10,469 nt of DNA from Ilumatobacteraceae bacterium (GTDB lineage: Bacteria > Actinomycetota > Acidimicrobiia > Acidimicrobiales > Ilumatobacteraceae). The notes below the pieces were generated by a model. The model had not been told where the DNA came from. It saw nothing but the letters and a program-made list of their open reading frames with translations, and ran no database searches. Positions 1-6,556 of the stretch are shown piece after piece (position 1 is the first letter of the stretch; each line of letters opens with the position of its first letter). The stretch is taken from contig JAOBWK010000093.1 of assembly GCA_025463305.1 (NCBI GenBank), positions 1 through 10,469 of the forward strand. Direction: 5' to 3'. Position numbers and translations under genes: made by a program.

Positions 1-15
1 CCCGCCCCCCGCGGG
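1..15 (-). terminator. Weak GC hairpin downstream of the two-TM gene
   Basis: CCCGC (1-5) pairs with GCGGG (11-15) across a five-base loop. It lies about 50 bp past the stop of the minus-strand two-TM protein gene, where a terminator could sit. No T-run follows in the direction of transcription and the window ends here, so this is only a candidate. The rest of 16-63 shows no gene; AGCC/GGCT at 50-64 is a minor 4-bp inverted repeat. Confidence 0.2.
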
Positions 16-63
16 CCGGCCACGTCCGGTTCAACGGCAGTTCAGGTCAGCCGATGTGTTGGC

Positions 64-759
64 TCAAGCAGCCTTGGGGGTCCGGCGGTGGTGGACCAGG
101 CCGAGGCCGACGAGGACGGCCATGACCGCGGCGGCGATGAAGGCGCCGATGGCGGCGAGCCCGGCGATGGTGCCCACCGTGGACCAGGCGTAGGCCGACA
201 GCAGCAGACCACGGAGGGTCTCACCGGTGAACAGCGTGTTGCGCTGGGCGGTGATCGCATCGACCTTGCCCTGGAGGGCGGCCACGGCTGCGGCGGGCTG
301 ACCCGCCGTGGTCGCGGCCGTCACGGCGGCCTTCGCCGCGGTCTGCGGTGCGCTGAGGTCGGCGTACGTCGAGCCATCGGCGACCTTGGCGAGGTGACCG
401 TTGATGTAGCTGGCGTAGGCCTGGGCCTCGTCGCCGGTGTTGACGCTGTGTCCGGCCCACTGCAGCAGATCCGTGCGGCCCTCGGCGGTGAGGCCGGCGG
501 CGTTCGGGAACGACACGTGCTGCGAGCCGAGCTCCTTGGTGACGTAGTCACTGGAGAAGTTGTGGCCCCAGGTGAGCAGTCCGCCGGCGACGGCGAACAC
601 GACGGTGGCGACGACGCCGAACCCGATGAGGACGGCATCGATGCTGCGCCGCTTGAGCGCCACCACCGGTGCGGCGGCCGGCGTGGTGATCGGTGTGTCG
701 ACCACGGCCTCGGTGGGTGTTGGGCCCTGTCGGGCTGGGGTGACGATTGCTGCGGTCAT
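64..759 (-). CDS. Two-TM membrane protein of unknown function, actinobacterial family
   Basis: The protein has 231 residues. An N-terminal cytoplasmic Pro/Thr/Ala-rich tail (about 1-35) ends in the basic cluster KRR. TM1 follows at about 40-63, then an extracytoplasmic region of about 120 residues (AYASYINGHL, TYADLS, an Ala-rich helical part), a conserved-looking stretch with TLFTGETLRGLLLSAYAWS, TM2 at about 190-219 and a short basic tail. The ATG at 759 is chosen because GGAGGA lies just upstream at ideal spacing. An in-frame ATG at 846 would add 29 residues, but it lacks such a site and would put a 7-bp hairpin inside the gene. From memory, similar actinobacterial proteins are often auto-labelled 'aromatic ring-opening dioxygenase LigA'. 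Nothing here supports that: there are no metal-binding His/Glu motifs and the layout is that of a membrane protein. The function is unknown. It lies downstream of the dehydrogenase on the same strand, 114 bp away. Confidence 0.8.
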   Translation of the reverse strand: MTAAIVTPARQGPTPTEAVVDTPITTPAAAPVVALKRRSIDAVLIGFGVVATVVFAVAGGLLTWGHNFSSDYVTKELGSQHVSFPNAAGLTAEGRTDLLQWAGHSVNTGDEAQAYASYINGHLAKVADGSTYADLSAPQTAAKAAVTAATTAGQPAAAVAALQGKVDAITAQRNTLFTGETLRGLLLSAYAWSTVGTIAGLAAIGAFIAAAVMAVLVGLGLVHHRRTPKAA

Positions 760-760
760 G

Positions 761-769
761 ATGTCCTCC
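761..769 (-). promoter_or_regulatory. Strong Shine-Dalgarno that sets the start at 759
   Basis: On the minus strand GGAGGA stands a few bases before the ATG at 759. It is one of the best ribosome binding sites in the window and is the reason to prefer this start to the longer one at 846. Confidence 0.7.
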
Positions 770-792
770 GGGTTGTTCAGATCTTCTGTGGT

Positions 793-811
793 CCACGGTA
801 AGAAACCGTGG
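793..811. terminator. 7-bp inverted repeat between dehydrogenase and two-TM gene
   Basis: CCACGGT (793-799) and ACCGTGG (805-811) form a perfect 7-bp stem with a 5-base loop in the 114-bp gap between the dehydrogenase stop (874) and the two-TM start (759). It could end dehydrogenase transcription, or it could be an operator or leader hairpin for the two-TM gene. No U-run follows on the minus strand, so it is not a textbook intrinsic terminator. The structure is seen; its role is inferred. Confidence 0.4.
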
Positions 812-873
812 TCGTCGGCGTCAGAGGAGCGGGGCACGAAGGTCATGTGACTTTGTGCCCTGCCCCTCGTCGC

Positions 874-1920
874 TCACGCCTTCGCGGTGAGCATCACCTT
901 GAGCGCGCCCGTGTTGGCGGCGTCGGCGAACACCTCGTAGGCGCGCTCCATCTCGTCCAGCTCGAAGTGGTGGGTGACGAGGCGGCCGGCATCGAGCTGC
1001 CCGCTGCCGACGAGGCGCAGCAGTGTCGGTGTCGAGAACGCGTCCACCAGTCCCGTGGTGATCGTGACGTTGCGGATCCACAGGTCCTCGAGGTGCAACG
1101 TCGCCGGCGAGCCGTGGACGCCGATGTTGGCGACGTGCCCCCCGGGGCGGATGAGCGTGGTGGCCAACTCGAACGTCGCGGGTGTGCCGACGGCCTCGAT
1201 GGCGACGTCGGCGCCGAGCCCACCGGAGAGCGCGCGGATGACCTCGAGCGCATCCTCGCGTGTGTTGTTGACCGTCACGTCCGCGCCGAACGACTTGGCC
1301 GCTTCGAGCCGGCTGTCGGCGAGGTCGATGGAGACGATGGTCGTCGGGCTGTACAGCCGCGACCCGATGATGGCGGACAGCCCGACCGGGCCGGCACCCA
1401 CCACGGCCACGACGTCACCGGGGCGGACGTGACCGTTGAGCACGCCGACCTCGTAGCCCGTGGGGAGGATGTCGGCGAGCATCAGGACGGCCTCGTCGGT
1501 GACGCCGGCGGGGATCGGATAGGTGGAGAGGTCGGCGAACGGGACGCGCACGAGCTCGGCCTGGGTGCCGTCGATCTTGTAGCCGAGGATCCAGCCGCCA
1601 CCGCCGAGGCACTGTCCGGCGTGGCCCTGACGGCAGTACTCGCACGTGCCGCACGCCGACACGCACGACACGAGCACGCGGTCGCCGACCTTGACCCGGC
1701 GGGTGCTCGACCCGACGGCGACGACAGTGCCGACCGCTTCGTGGCCGAGGATCCGCCCGTCGGTGACGATCGGGACATCGCCCTTGAGGATGTGCAGGTC
1801 GGTGCCGCAGATCGTGGTGGCCTCGACCCGCACGATCGCGTCGGTGCCGTCGATGATCACCGGATCGGCGACCTCCTCCCACGCCTTGGTCCCTGGTCCG
1901 TGGTACACGAGTGCCTTCAT
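874..1920 (-). CDS. Zinc-dependent alcohol dehydrogenase, medium-chain family
   Basis: The enzyme has 348 residues, the usual length for a bacterial medium-chain dehydrogenase. It should interconvert an alcohol and an aldehyde or ketone in the cytosol. Catalytic zinc ligands are visible as C38 (in ICGTDLH), H60-E61 (GHEAVG) and D150 (ADILPTGY). An Asp in that third position is the arrangement of the Thermoanaerobacter/Clostridium secondary alcohol dehydrogenases. Structural zinc is bound by C90, C93, C96 and C104 (C-x2-C-x2-C-x7-C). The Rossmann glycine motif is at 175-180 (GAGPVG), and the acidic D199 at the end of the second strand predicts NAD rather than NADP. The ATG at 1920 is chosen over an upstream in-frame start at 1983 because family members begin at MKALVYHGPG and GAGGTGG lies just before it. 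It follows the GT-C gene by 135 bp that hold tandem repeats and a leader hairpin, so it may have its own promoter. The substrate cannot be told from sequence. Confidence 0.92.
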   Translation of the reverse strand: MKALVYHGPGTKAWEEVADPVIIDGTDAIVRVEATTICGTDLHILKGDVPIVTDGRILGHEAVGTVVAVGSSTRRVKVGDRVLVSCVSACGTCEYCRQGHAGQCLGGGGWILGYKIDGTQAELVRVPFADLSTYPIPAGVTDEAVLMLADILPTGYEVGVLNGHVRPGDVVAVVGAGPVGLSAIIGSRLYSPTTIVSIDLADSRLEAAKSFGADVTVNNTREDALEVIRALSGGLGADVAIEAVGTPATFELATTLIRPGGHVANIGVHGSPATLHLEDLWIRNVTITTGLVDAFSTPTLLRLVGSGQLDAGRLVTHHFELDEMERAYEVFADAANTGALKVMLTAKA

Positions 1921-1939
1921 CAGCCACCTCTTCGTCGAG

Positions 1940-1969
1940 CGCTGGGAGTCGTTCTCCCGCACTCCAGCG
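1940..1969. promoter_or_regulatory. Leader inverted repeats before the dehydrogenase gene
   Basis: Twenty bases upstream of the dehydrogenase start, two overlapping inverted repeats compete for the same bases. The larger pairs CGCTGG-G-AGT (1940-1949) with ACTCCAGCG (1961-1969), a 9-bp stem with one bulged G. The smaller pairs GGGAG (1944-1948) with CTCCC (1954-1958). They cannot form together. They may be an operator, an attenuator-like leader or a terminator of the upstream glycosyltransferase unit. The pairing is seen; the role is not established. Confidence 0.4.
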
Positions 1970-2012
1970 TGCGCCGGCGGCATCGCCGCGACCAGAGGCC
2001 GAAGTCCCGACC

Positions 2013-2071
2013 GTCAGGGTGTGCCAGTCAGAGGGTGCCGGTCAGGGCGTGCCGGTCAGGGCGTGCCGGTC
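2013..2071. repeat. 14-bp tandem repeat, about 4.2 copies, over the GT-C stop codon
   Basis: Four head-to-tail units start at 2013, 2027, 2041 and 2055, with a final GTC at 2069-2071. On the plus strand units 3 and 4 are identical (GTCAGGGCGTGCCG), and units 1 and 2 differ from them by two substitutions each. The unit is 14 bp, not a multiple of three, and each copy carries TGA on the minus strand. The GT-C stop (2056-2058) lies in the fourth unit, so the repeat encodes the last residues (TGTP) and runs into the 3' non-coding region. It looks like a replication-slippage array. Confidence 0.85.
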
Positions 2072-3579
2072 TTCGGCCGCGCCGTCGAGGCCGCGGCGCC
2101 GTCGCGCACGAGGATCGCCACGCCGCTGACGATCGCGACCTGGCGGTACGACGACGCCACGATCCGCGCGACCCGACCGGAGTCGTCGCAGGACTTCGGC
2201 GTCTGGTACACCGCGACGTACGTCGGCGCGCGCGCCGGATCATCGAGGTAGTCGACCAGGCGGTTCTGTGCGTTCGCCCCGTCGTGCACCTCGAGGAACC
2301 ACAGGAACGGGTAGCCGGGGTCCTGGTGGGCGTCGGCGTAGAGGCCGGCGCTCGCGCACATCGCGTACAGGCTCTGCCCCGGCGCGCGGTGCTGGGTGAA
2401 CCACGCGGCCACGCGCTGATCGGTCACCGCGTGCGGATCCGATGCGGCGCGCACGAGGAGGTCCGTGGTGCTGCCCGTGTAGACCCATGCCGAGATGATC
2501 AGGCACGGCGTGATGATCGACGCCAGCAGCGGCACCCGGGGCCGCGGGATCGCCACCAGCCCGACGCCGGCGAGCGCGCTGAACGGGGCGGCGAGCAGCA
2601 TCCAGTAGTGCCGCCAGAACCCGCCACCGATGAGGAACCCGAGGACCGAGGCGAGCAGCCACACGACCAGCATCAGCGGCGCCGGTTGCAGCACGCGCTC
2701 GGTCGACCCGCCGGCGAGCTGGGTCCGCAACCGGCGGACGACGATCACCGAGCCCTGCACCCCGACGAGCGCGGCCGCACCGAAGACGACAGCGGCGTAC
2801 GGCGCGGTCGCGGCGAGGTTGTGCCAGTCCGCCGCGGCGAACGCGCTCTGGGTCTGCAGCCGGTAGCCGGCGACCGCCGCCCACCAGCGCGACCATCCGG
2901 TGAGCGCGCCGTGCACGGCCAGCGCAGCGAGCACCACCAGCACGCCGGCCGACACCATCGCGATCGCCCGCCATGCGGCGCGGCGTTCGGTGCCCGAGAC
3001 GAACACGACAGCGAGCAGCCAGATGCCCACGGTGGCGAGCCCGTCGAAACCGCTCTGCTTCAGCGACAGCGCGAGGCCGGCGAGCACCCCCGACGCGAAG
3101 AACCACCACCAGACCCGTCGCTTCGACGGCGCCAGCACCGCGACGGCGAGGCCGGCCGCAGCGACGGCGCCGCTCAACAGCTCCGCGTTCGCGGCATAGC
3201 CCTCCAGGACCGGCGCCGACGAGATCACTGCGCAGATGACCGCTGCGAAGCGCGCCGCGGTGTCGCCGGCCAGTTCGCGCACGATGATCGCCGTCGACAC
3301 GACGAGCAGCGCGCCGAACAGCATCGCCATCACCCGGATCGACTCGGTGTTGCCGCCGGAGATCCAGTCCCACACGCGGAACAGCACGAGCAGGCCCTGC
3401 GGTCGATCGACCCACACGTCTCGGTACAGCACGGCGCCGTGGGCCCAGCCGCGCGCGACGGCGAGGTAGCCGCCCTCGTCCACCGTCACCGGTGACCAGA
3501 GCATCCGCAGGCGCATCACCACCGACACCGCGACGGCGAGACCCGTCACCCGCCACGTCGTGGCGCGCTCGGACGTCAT
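2056..3579 (-). CDS. GT-C family membrane glycosyltransferase (ArnT/PMT-like)
   Basis: The protein has 507 residues with about nine to eleven hydrophobic segments between residue 11 and about 370, then a soluble C-terminal part of about 130 residues. The first extracytoplasmic loop carries the GT-C acidic pair D34-E35 (TVDEGGYLA), followed by Y52-R-D and D58-R-P (WVDRPQG). This matches the DE...D(K/R)PP pattern of the PMT/ArnT (GT39/GT83-like) group, which uses polyprenyl-phosphate sugars and transfers them on the outer face of the membrane. The ATG at 3579 is chosen because it overlaps the upstream GT2 stop as ATGA, the mark of translational coupling; a GTG at 3603 would add eight residues. 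The coupled GT2 is the likely source of the lipid-linked sugar. The acceptor (protein, lipid or polymer) and the sugar are unknown. The C-terminus is built from a 14-bp tandem repeat. Confidence 0.85.
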   Translation of the reverse strand: MTSERATTWRVTGLAVAVSVVMRLRMLWSPVTVDEGGYLAVARGWAHGAVLYRDVWVDRPQGLLVLFRVWDWISGGNTESIRVMAMLFGALLVVSTAIIVRELAGDTAARFAAVICAVISSAPVLEGYAANAELLSGAVAAAGLAVAVLAPSKRRVWWWFFASGVLAGLALSLKQSGFDGLATVGIWLLAVVFVSGTERRAAWRAIAMVSAGVLVVLAALAVHGALTGWSRWWAAVAGYRLQTQSAFAAADWHNLAATAPYAAVVFGAAALVGVQGSVIVVRRLRTQLAGGSTERVLQPAPLMLVVWLLASVLGFLIGGGFWRHYWMLLAAPFSALAGVGLVAIPRPRVPLLASIITPCLIISAWVYTGSTTDLLVRAASDPHAVTDQRVAAWFTQHRAPGQSLYAMCASAGLYADAHQDPGYPFLWFLEVHDGANAQNRLVDYLDDPARAPTYVAVYQTPKSCDDSGRVARIVASSYRQVAIVSGVAILVRDGAAASTARPKTGTP

Positions 3580-4370
3580 CGACGAACGACGGTCGTCCAC
3601 CACAACGACAGGAGCTGTCGGGCCGTGCGCGCCAACGCCGGCAGGCGGAAGAACTGCGAGCGGCCCGACGGCCGGCGGTAGTGGTGCACGGGGGTCTCGA
3701 CGAACCGCGCCCCTGCATCCGCGAACCGGCGCATCATCTCCACGCAGATCACACCGCTCGTCGACGTCAGCATCCCGTCGGCGAGCAGTGCGCGCCGGAA
3801 CAGCCGGAAGTCGCAGTCCGTGTCGCGCACGGGCAACGCGAACAGCAGCTTCACCATGTGGTGGTAGCCGCGGCCGATCGCCCGGCGGGTGACGCTGTCG
3901 CCGCGACCGAGCTTGTAGCCCTGGACCACGTCGATGTCGGCCGTCGCGAGCGGCAGCAGCAGCGCTGCCTCGCGGGCGTCGTACTGGGCGTCACCGTCGG
4001 TGTAGAAGATCCAGTCGTATCGCGCTGCACTGAACCCGGAGATGAGCGCGCCGCCGTAGCCGCGGTTGGCCTCGTGGTGGATCACGCGCAGCCACGGCCG
4101 GGTGATCGACAGGCCGTCGAGCACCTCTCGCGAGCCGTCCGAGGAACCGTCGTTGACGACGATCACCTCGAGCTCGGCGGTGAGCGGGTCGAGCGCCTGG
4201 TGCACGTCGTCGACCAAGCGACCGATCGTGGTGGCGTCGTTGTAGCACGGGAACATCGCCGACACGGCCGGCCGGGTGTCGAGGCGGGCGCCGGTGGTGA
4301 GCACCGGCGCCAGGCTGCGGCGGGGAGCCGACCAGAGGCGCGGCGAACTGTTCGTGGGAGCAGATGTCAT
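3576..4370 (-). CDS. Family 2 glycosyltransferase, polyprenyl-phosphate sugar synthase-like (DPM1-like)
   Basis: The protein has 264 residues, about the size of a DPM1-type catalytic domain. It should move a sugar from a nucleotide donor to a polyprenyl phosphate at the inner face of the membrane. After about 35 residues of low-complexity N-terminus come FPCYNDATTIG (40-50), VVNDGSSDGS (71-80), NRGYGGALISG (102-112) and the metal-binding D125-G-D127 in TDGDAQYD, the GT-A DxD motif. DTDCDFRLFRR lies further on, typical of this subgroup. No C-terminal membrane anchor is present. The start is uncertain: the ATG at 4370 gives the expected N-terminus but has no clear ribosome binding site, and a GTG at 4394 would add eight residues. 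The stop overlaps the GT-C start (ATGA), and the kinase gene ends 49 bp upstream, so it belongs to the same minus-strand unit. The sugar is not predictable. Confidence 0.88.
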   Translation of the reverse strand: MTSAPTNSSPRLWSAPRRSLAPVLTTGARLDTRPAVSAMFPCYNDATTIGRLVDDVHQALDPLTAELEVIVVNDGSSDGSREVLDGLSITRPWLRVIHHEANRGYGGALISGFSAARYDWIFYTDGDAQYDAREAALLLPLATADIDVVQGYKLGRGDSVTRRAIGRGYHHMVKLLFALPVRDTDCDFRLFRRALLADGMLTSTSGVICVEMMRRFADAGARFVETPVHHYRRPSGRSQFFRLPALARTARQLLSLWWTTVVRR

Positions 4371-4395
4371 CGGAGCGCCATCGTGTTCCGGCACC

Positions 4396-4414
4396 GATGA
4401 GAGCGAGATGAGAG
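4396..4414 (-). promoter_or_regulatory. Perfect 8-bp direct repeat with 11-bp period, candidate response-regulator site
   Basis: On the minus strand CTCTCATC occurs twice, separated by TCG (4407-4414 and 4396-4403), directly between the kinase stop (4420) and the GT2 start. OmpR/PhoB-family regulators bind as tandem dimers to direct repeats of about 11-bp period, which is why this stands out. A looser version lies upstream of the adjacent regulator gene (6496-6514). Binding is inferred. Confidence 0.4.
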
Positions 4415-4419
4415 CCGGC

Positions 4420-5778
4420 TCAGCCGGCGGGTGCCGTCGCCGCCGGCAGGCGGACCTCGACGATCGCCCCGCCGTACGGGAGCCCGTTGCGCGCCGCGAC
4501 CTCGCCGTCCTGGCGTTCGATCAGGGCCGACACGATGGCCAGCCCGAGGCCAGCTCCGCTGTGGCGCGTCCGCGAGGGATCCGCCTGGGAGAACCGGTCG
4601 AACGCGGTGCCGAGGAACTCCTCCGGGAACCCGGGGCCGTCGTCGCTGACGGTGAGCAGGATCGTGTCGGCGCGGCGGGTGATCTCGACGACGACGCGGT
4701 GCTCGGCGTAACGGCGGGCGTTGCCGATCAGGTTGTCGACGATCTGCTCGAGCCGCTGGCGGTTGCCGCGCACCGTGCCCGCACCGACGACGGTCACCTC
4801 GACGTCGCGATGGTCGACGCGCTCGAGCCGACCGGCCACAGCGGTGACGAGCGGTCCCATCTCCACCGGTTCGACCGGTTGCCGCGAGTGATCGGCGCCG
4901 CTGCGGGCCAGCACCAGCAGGCCCTCGGCCATGTCCGCGAGCCGCACCGACTCCTCCAACGCGCTCGCCACCGCGCGGCGGAGCTCGTCGACGTCGTGGC
5001 TGTCCGCCGCCAGCTCGAGCTCGCCACGCAGGATCGCGATCGGCGTGCGCAGCTCGTGGCTCGCGTCGTCGACGAAGGCACGTTCTCGCTCGAACGACTC
5101 GGCGAGCCGGTCGAGCATCGCGTTCAGCCGGCGGGACAGCTGGGCGAGCTCGGCCGTCGACGGTTCCGGCAGCCGCCGCTCCACGTCGAGCCGGCTGATC
5201 TCCTCGGCCTCGTCGCTGATCCTGCGGACCGGCCGCAGCGCGGCGGTGATCACGAACCACGCGCCGACGCCGAGCAGCAAGACCAGGATCGGACCACCGA
5301 GCGCGAGGGTGGTGAGCAGGCGGTGACGGGCGTCGACCGCGGTGTCCAACGACGTGCCGGTGACCACGACGAGGTGCTCGCCACCGATGTTCTCCGGCTG
5401 GGCGATGAGCCGCGAGTGGCGGCCGAGGCCGGGCACCGTGCGATCGAGCGTGATCACGACGTCCGTCGCCCGGGCCAGCTCGCTCGCGCTCAACACCGCG
5501 GCCGGCCGGCGGATGGTCGCCGAGGCGGTGACGACCGCTCCGTCGGGCGTCAGGACGACAGCGAAGCCGTTGTCCTCGTCGATCGAGGGATGGCTGAGGT
5601 CCAACGACCCGGCGATGTCGTCCGCTCGCTTCGTCAGCCGGTCGTCGACGGAGCGATCGAGCTGGGTGCTCAGCGTCGAGTAGATCGCGATGCCCGCCCC
5701 GGTGATGACGCCCGCGAGCCCCAGCACGAACAGCGCCACCAGCCGGCCGCGCAGCGAACGTCCGATCGGCATCCTCAC
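4420..5778 (-). CDS. Membrane sensor histidine kinase (two-component system 1)
   Basis: The protein has 452 residues and is a classical EnvZ/PhoR-type kinase. It has a basic N-terminus, TM1 at about 13-33, an extracytoplasmic sensor of about 120 residues without cysteines, TM2 at about 156-180, a HAMP linker from about 181 (LRPVRRI), and the H-box with phospho-acceptor H241 (DDASHELRTP). The ATP domain has N349 and N353 (DNLIGNA), G1 at 380-384 (DDGPG), an F-box (AFDRFSQ) and G2 (SGAGLGLAIV, 408-417). All residues needed for kinase activity are present. The GTG start at 5778 overlaps the regulator stop as GTGA; an ATG at 5772 would remove two residues. The signal is unknown. Genes of the same unit downstream are GT2 and GT-C, which suggests an envelope-related stimulus. 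Confidence 0.93.
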   Translation of the reverse strand: MRMPIGRSLRGRLVALFVLGLAGVITGAGIAIYSTLSTQLDRSVDDRLTKRADDIAGSLDLSHPSIDEDNGFAVVLTPDGAVVTASATIRRPAAVLSASELARATDVVITLDRTVPGLGRHSRLIAQPENIGGEHLVVVTGTSLDTAVDARHRLLTTLALGGPILVLLLGVGAWFVITAALRPVRRISDEAEEISRLDVERRLPEPSTAELAQLSRRLNAMLDRLAESFERERAFVDDASHELRTPIAILRGELELAADSHDVDELRRAVASALEESVRLADMAEGLLVLARSGADHSRQPVEPVEMGPLVTAVAGRLERVDHRDVEVTVVGAGTVRGNRQRLEQIVDNLIGNARRYAEHRVVVEITRRADTILLTVSDDGPGFPEEFLGTAFDRFSQADPSRTRHSGAGLGLAIVSALIERQDGEVAARNGLPYGGAIVEVRLPAATAPAG

Positions 5779-6464
5779 GACGTGTTCGCCACATCATGGG
5801 CGACGAGGCGGTAGCCGACGCCCGTCACGGTCTGCAGGTCGCTGCGCCCGAACGGGCGGTCGATCCGGTCACGCAGGTAGCGGACGTAGACGTCGACCAC
5901 GTTCGAGGTGCCGTCGTAGGCGAAGTCCCACACGTGCTCGATGATGTCGGCGCGCGTCAGCGCCTCGCCCGGATGGCGCATGAAGTGGTGGAGCAGCGCG
6001 AACTCCTTCGGCGACAGCTCGATCGGCACGTCGTCGCGCGTCACCCGGTGGGTCGCCGGATCGAGACGGAGCTCGCCCACCGTGAGCACCGCCGGGCGCG
6101 CCGCCGGCTCACGCCGGGTGACGGCGCGGAGACGGGCGAGCAGCTCGACGAGCGAGAACGGCTTGGTCAGGTAGTCGTCGGCGCCGGCGTCGAGCCCGGC
6201 GACCCGATCGACGACGGCATCGCGCGCGGTCAGCATCAGGATCGGCACCCAGCACTCCTCGGCGCGGAGCCGGCGACAGACCTCGAAGCCGTCCGGCGGC
6301 GGGATCATCGCATCGAGCACGATCGCGTCGAAGGCGACGGAGCTGGCGAACCACAGCGCCTCCTTGCCGTCGCCGGCGACGTCCACCGCGTACCCGTCGC
6401 GCTGCAACGCCCGGCGGATCACGTCGGCCATCTTCGGTTCATCCTCGACGACGAGAACGCGCAT
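5775..6464 (-). CDS. OmpR/PhoB-family response regulator (two-component system 1)
   Basis: The protein has 229 residues: a receiver with acidic pocket E7-D8, phospho-acceptor D51 (IVLDAMIP), T79 (LMLTAR) and K101 (DYLTKPF), then a winged-helix output domain (ELSPKEFALLHHFMRHPG, VDVYVRYLRDRID, TVTGVGYRL). It should bind DNA as a dimer once phosphorylated by the kinase whose gene overlaps its stop. The ATG at 6464 is preferred because family members start MRVLVVEDE; an ATG at 6476 would add MLTT. Neither start has a strong ribosome binding site. It is the first gene of the minus-strand unit and is divergent from the phosphodiesterase pseudogene, so its promoter must lie in or near 6465-6556. 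A degenerate 11-bp-period repeat there could mean autoregulation. Confidence 0.94.
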   Translation of the reverse strand: MRVLVVEDEPKMADVIRRALQRDGYAVDVAGDGKEALWFASSVAFDAIVLDAMIPPPDGFEVCRRLRAEECWVPILMLTARDAVVDRVAGLDAGADDYLTKPFSLVELLARLRAVTRREPAARPAVLTVGELRLDPATHRVTRDDVPIELSPKEFALLHHFMRHPGEALTRADIIEHVWDFAYDGTSNVVDVYVRYLRDRIDRPFGRSDLQTVTGVGYRLVAHDVANTS

Positions 6465-6556
6465 CGTCGTCAGCATGACACGCGTCCGAGTTCGGCGTTC
6501 ATCGGATTCTCACGACCGCAGGCGCACGATGCGATCGAAGGAATCGAGGATACGAC
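6465..6556. promoter_or_regulatory. Divergent intergenic region with degenerate direct repeat
   Basis: This 92-bp gap must hold the promoters for the minus-strand regulator and for the plus-strand phosphodiesterase relic. On the plus strand CGTTCATC-GGA-TTCTCACG (6496-6514) reads as two half-sites of 11-bp period that share TCA at the same position with the perfect repeat at 4396-4414. No convincing -35/-10 pair is visible. GAGGA before the GTG at 6557 is a good ribosome binding site. Confidence 0.4.

Noticed and set aside
64..759. LigA aromatic ring-opening dioxygenase
   Set aside because: The sequence is that of a two-TM membrane protein without metal-ligand motifs of such enzymes.
760..846. 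A 29-residue N-terminal extension of the two-TM protein
   Set aside because: GGAGGA sits before the ATG at 759, while the longer start has no such site and would translate the inverted repeat at 793-811.
2013..2071. CRISPR-like repeats
   Set aside because: The 14-bp units are directly contiguous with no spacers, so this is a simple tandem repeat.
808..3495. An 895-codon open frame on the plus strand
   Set aside because: It lies antisense to the dehydrogenase and GT-C genes, has very Arg/Asp/His-rich composition and no domain pattern. It is a GC-driven shadow.
2056..4370. The GT2/GT-C pair as a flagellin glycosylation system
   Set aside because: Flagellin is normally glycosylated in the cytoplasm before export, while a GT-C enzyme acts outside; the genes are also 5.5 kb apart on different transcription units.
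4276..5814. A 512-codon plus-strand open frame
   Set aside because: It is antisense to the GT2 and kinase genes, which have complete catalytic motifs; composition is that of a shadow frame.
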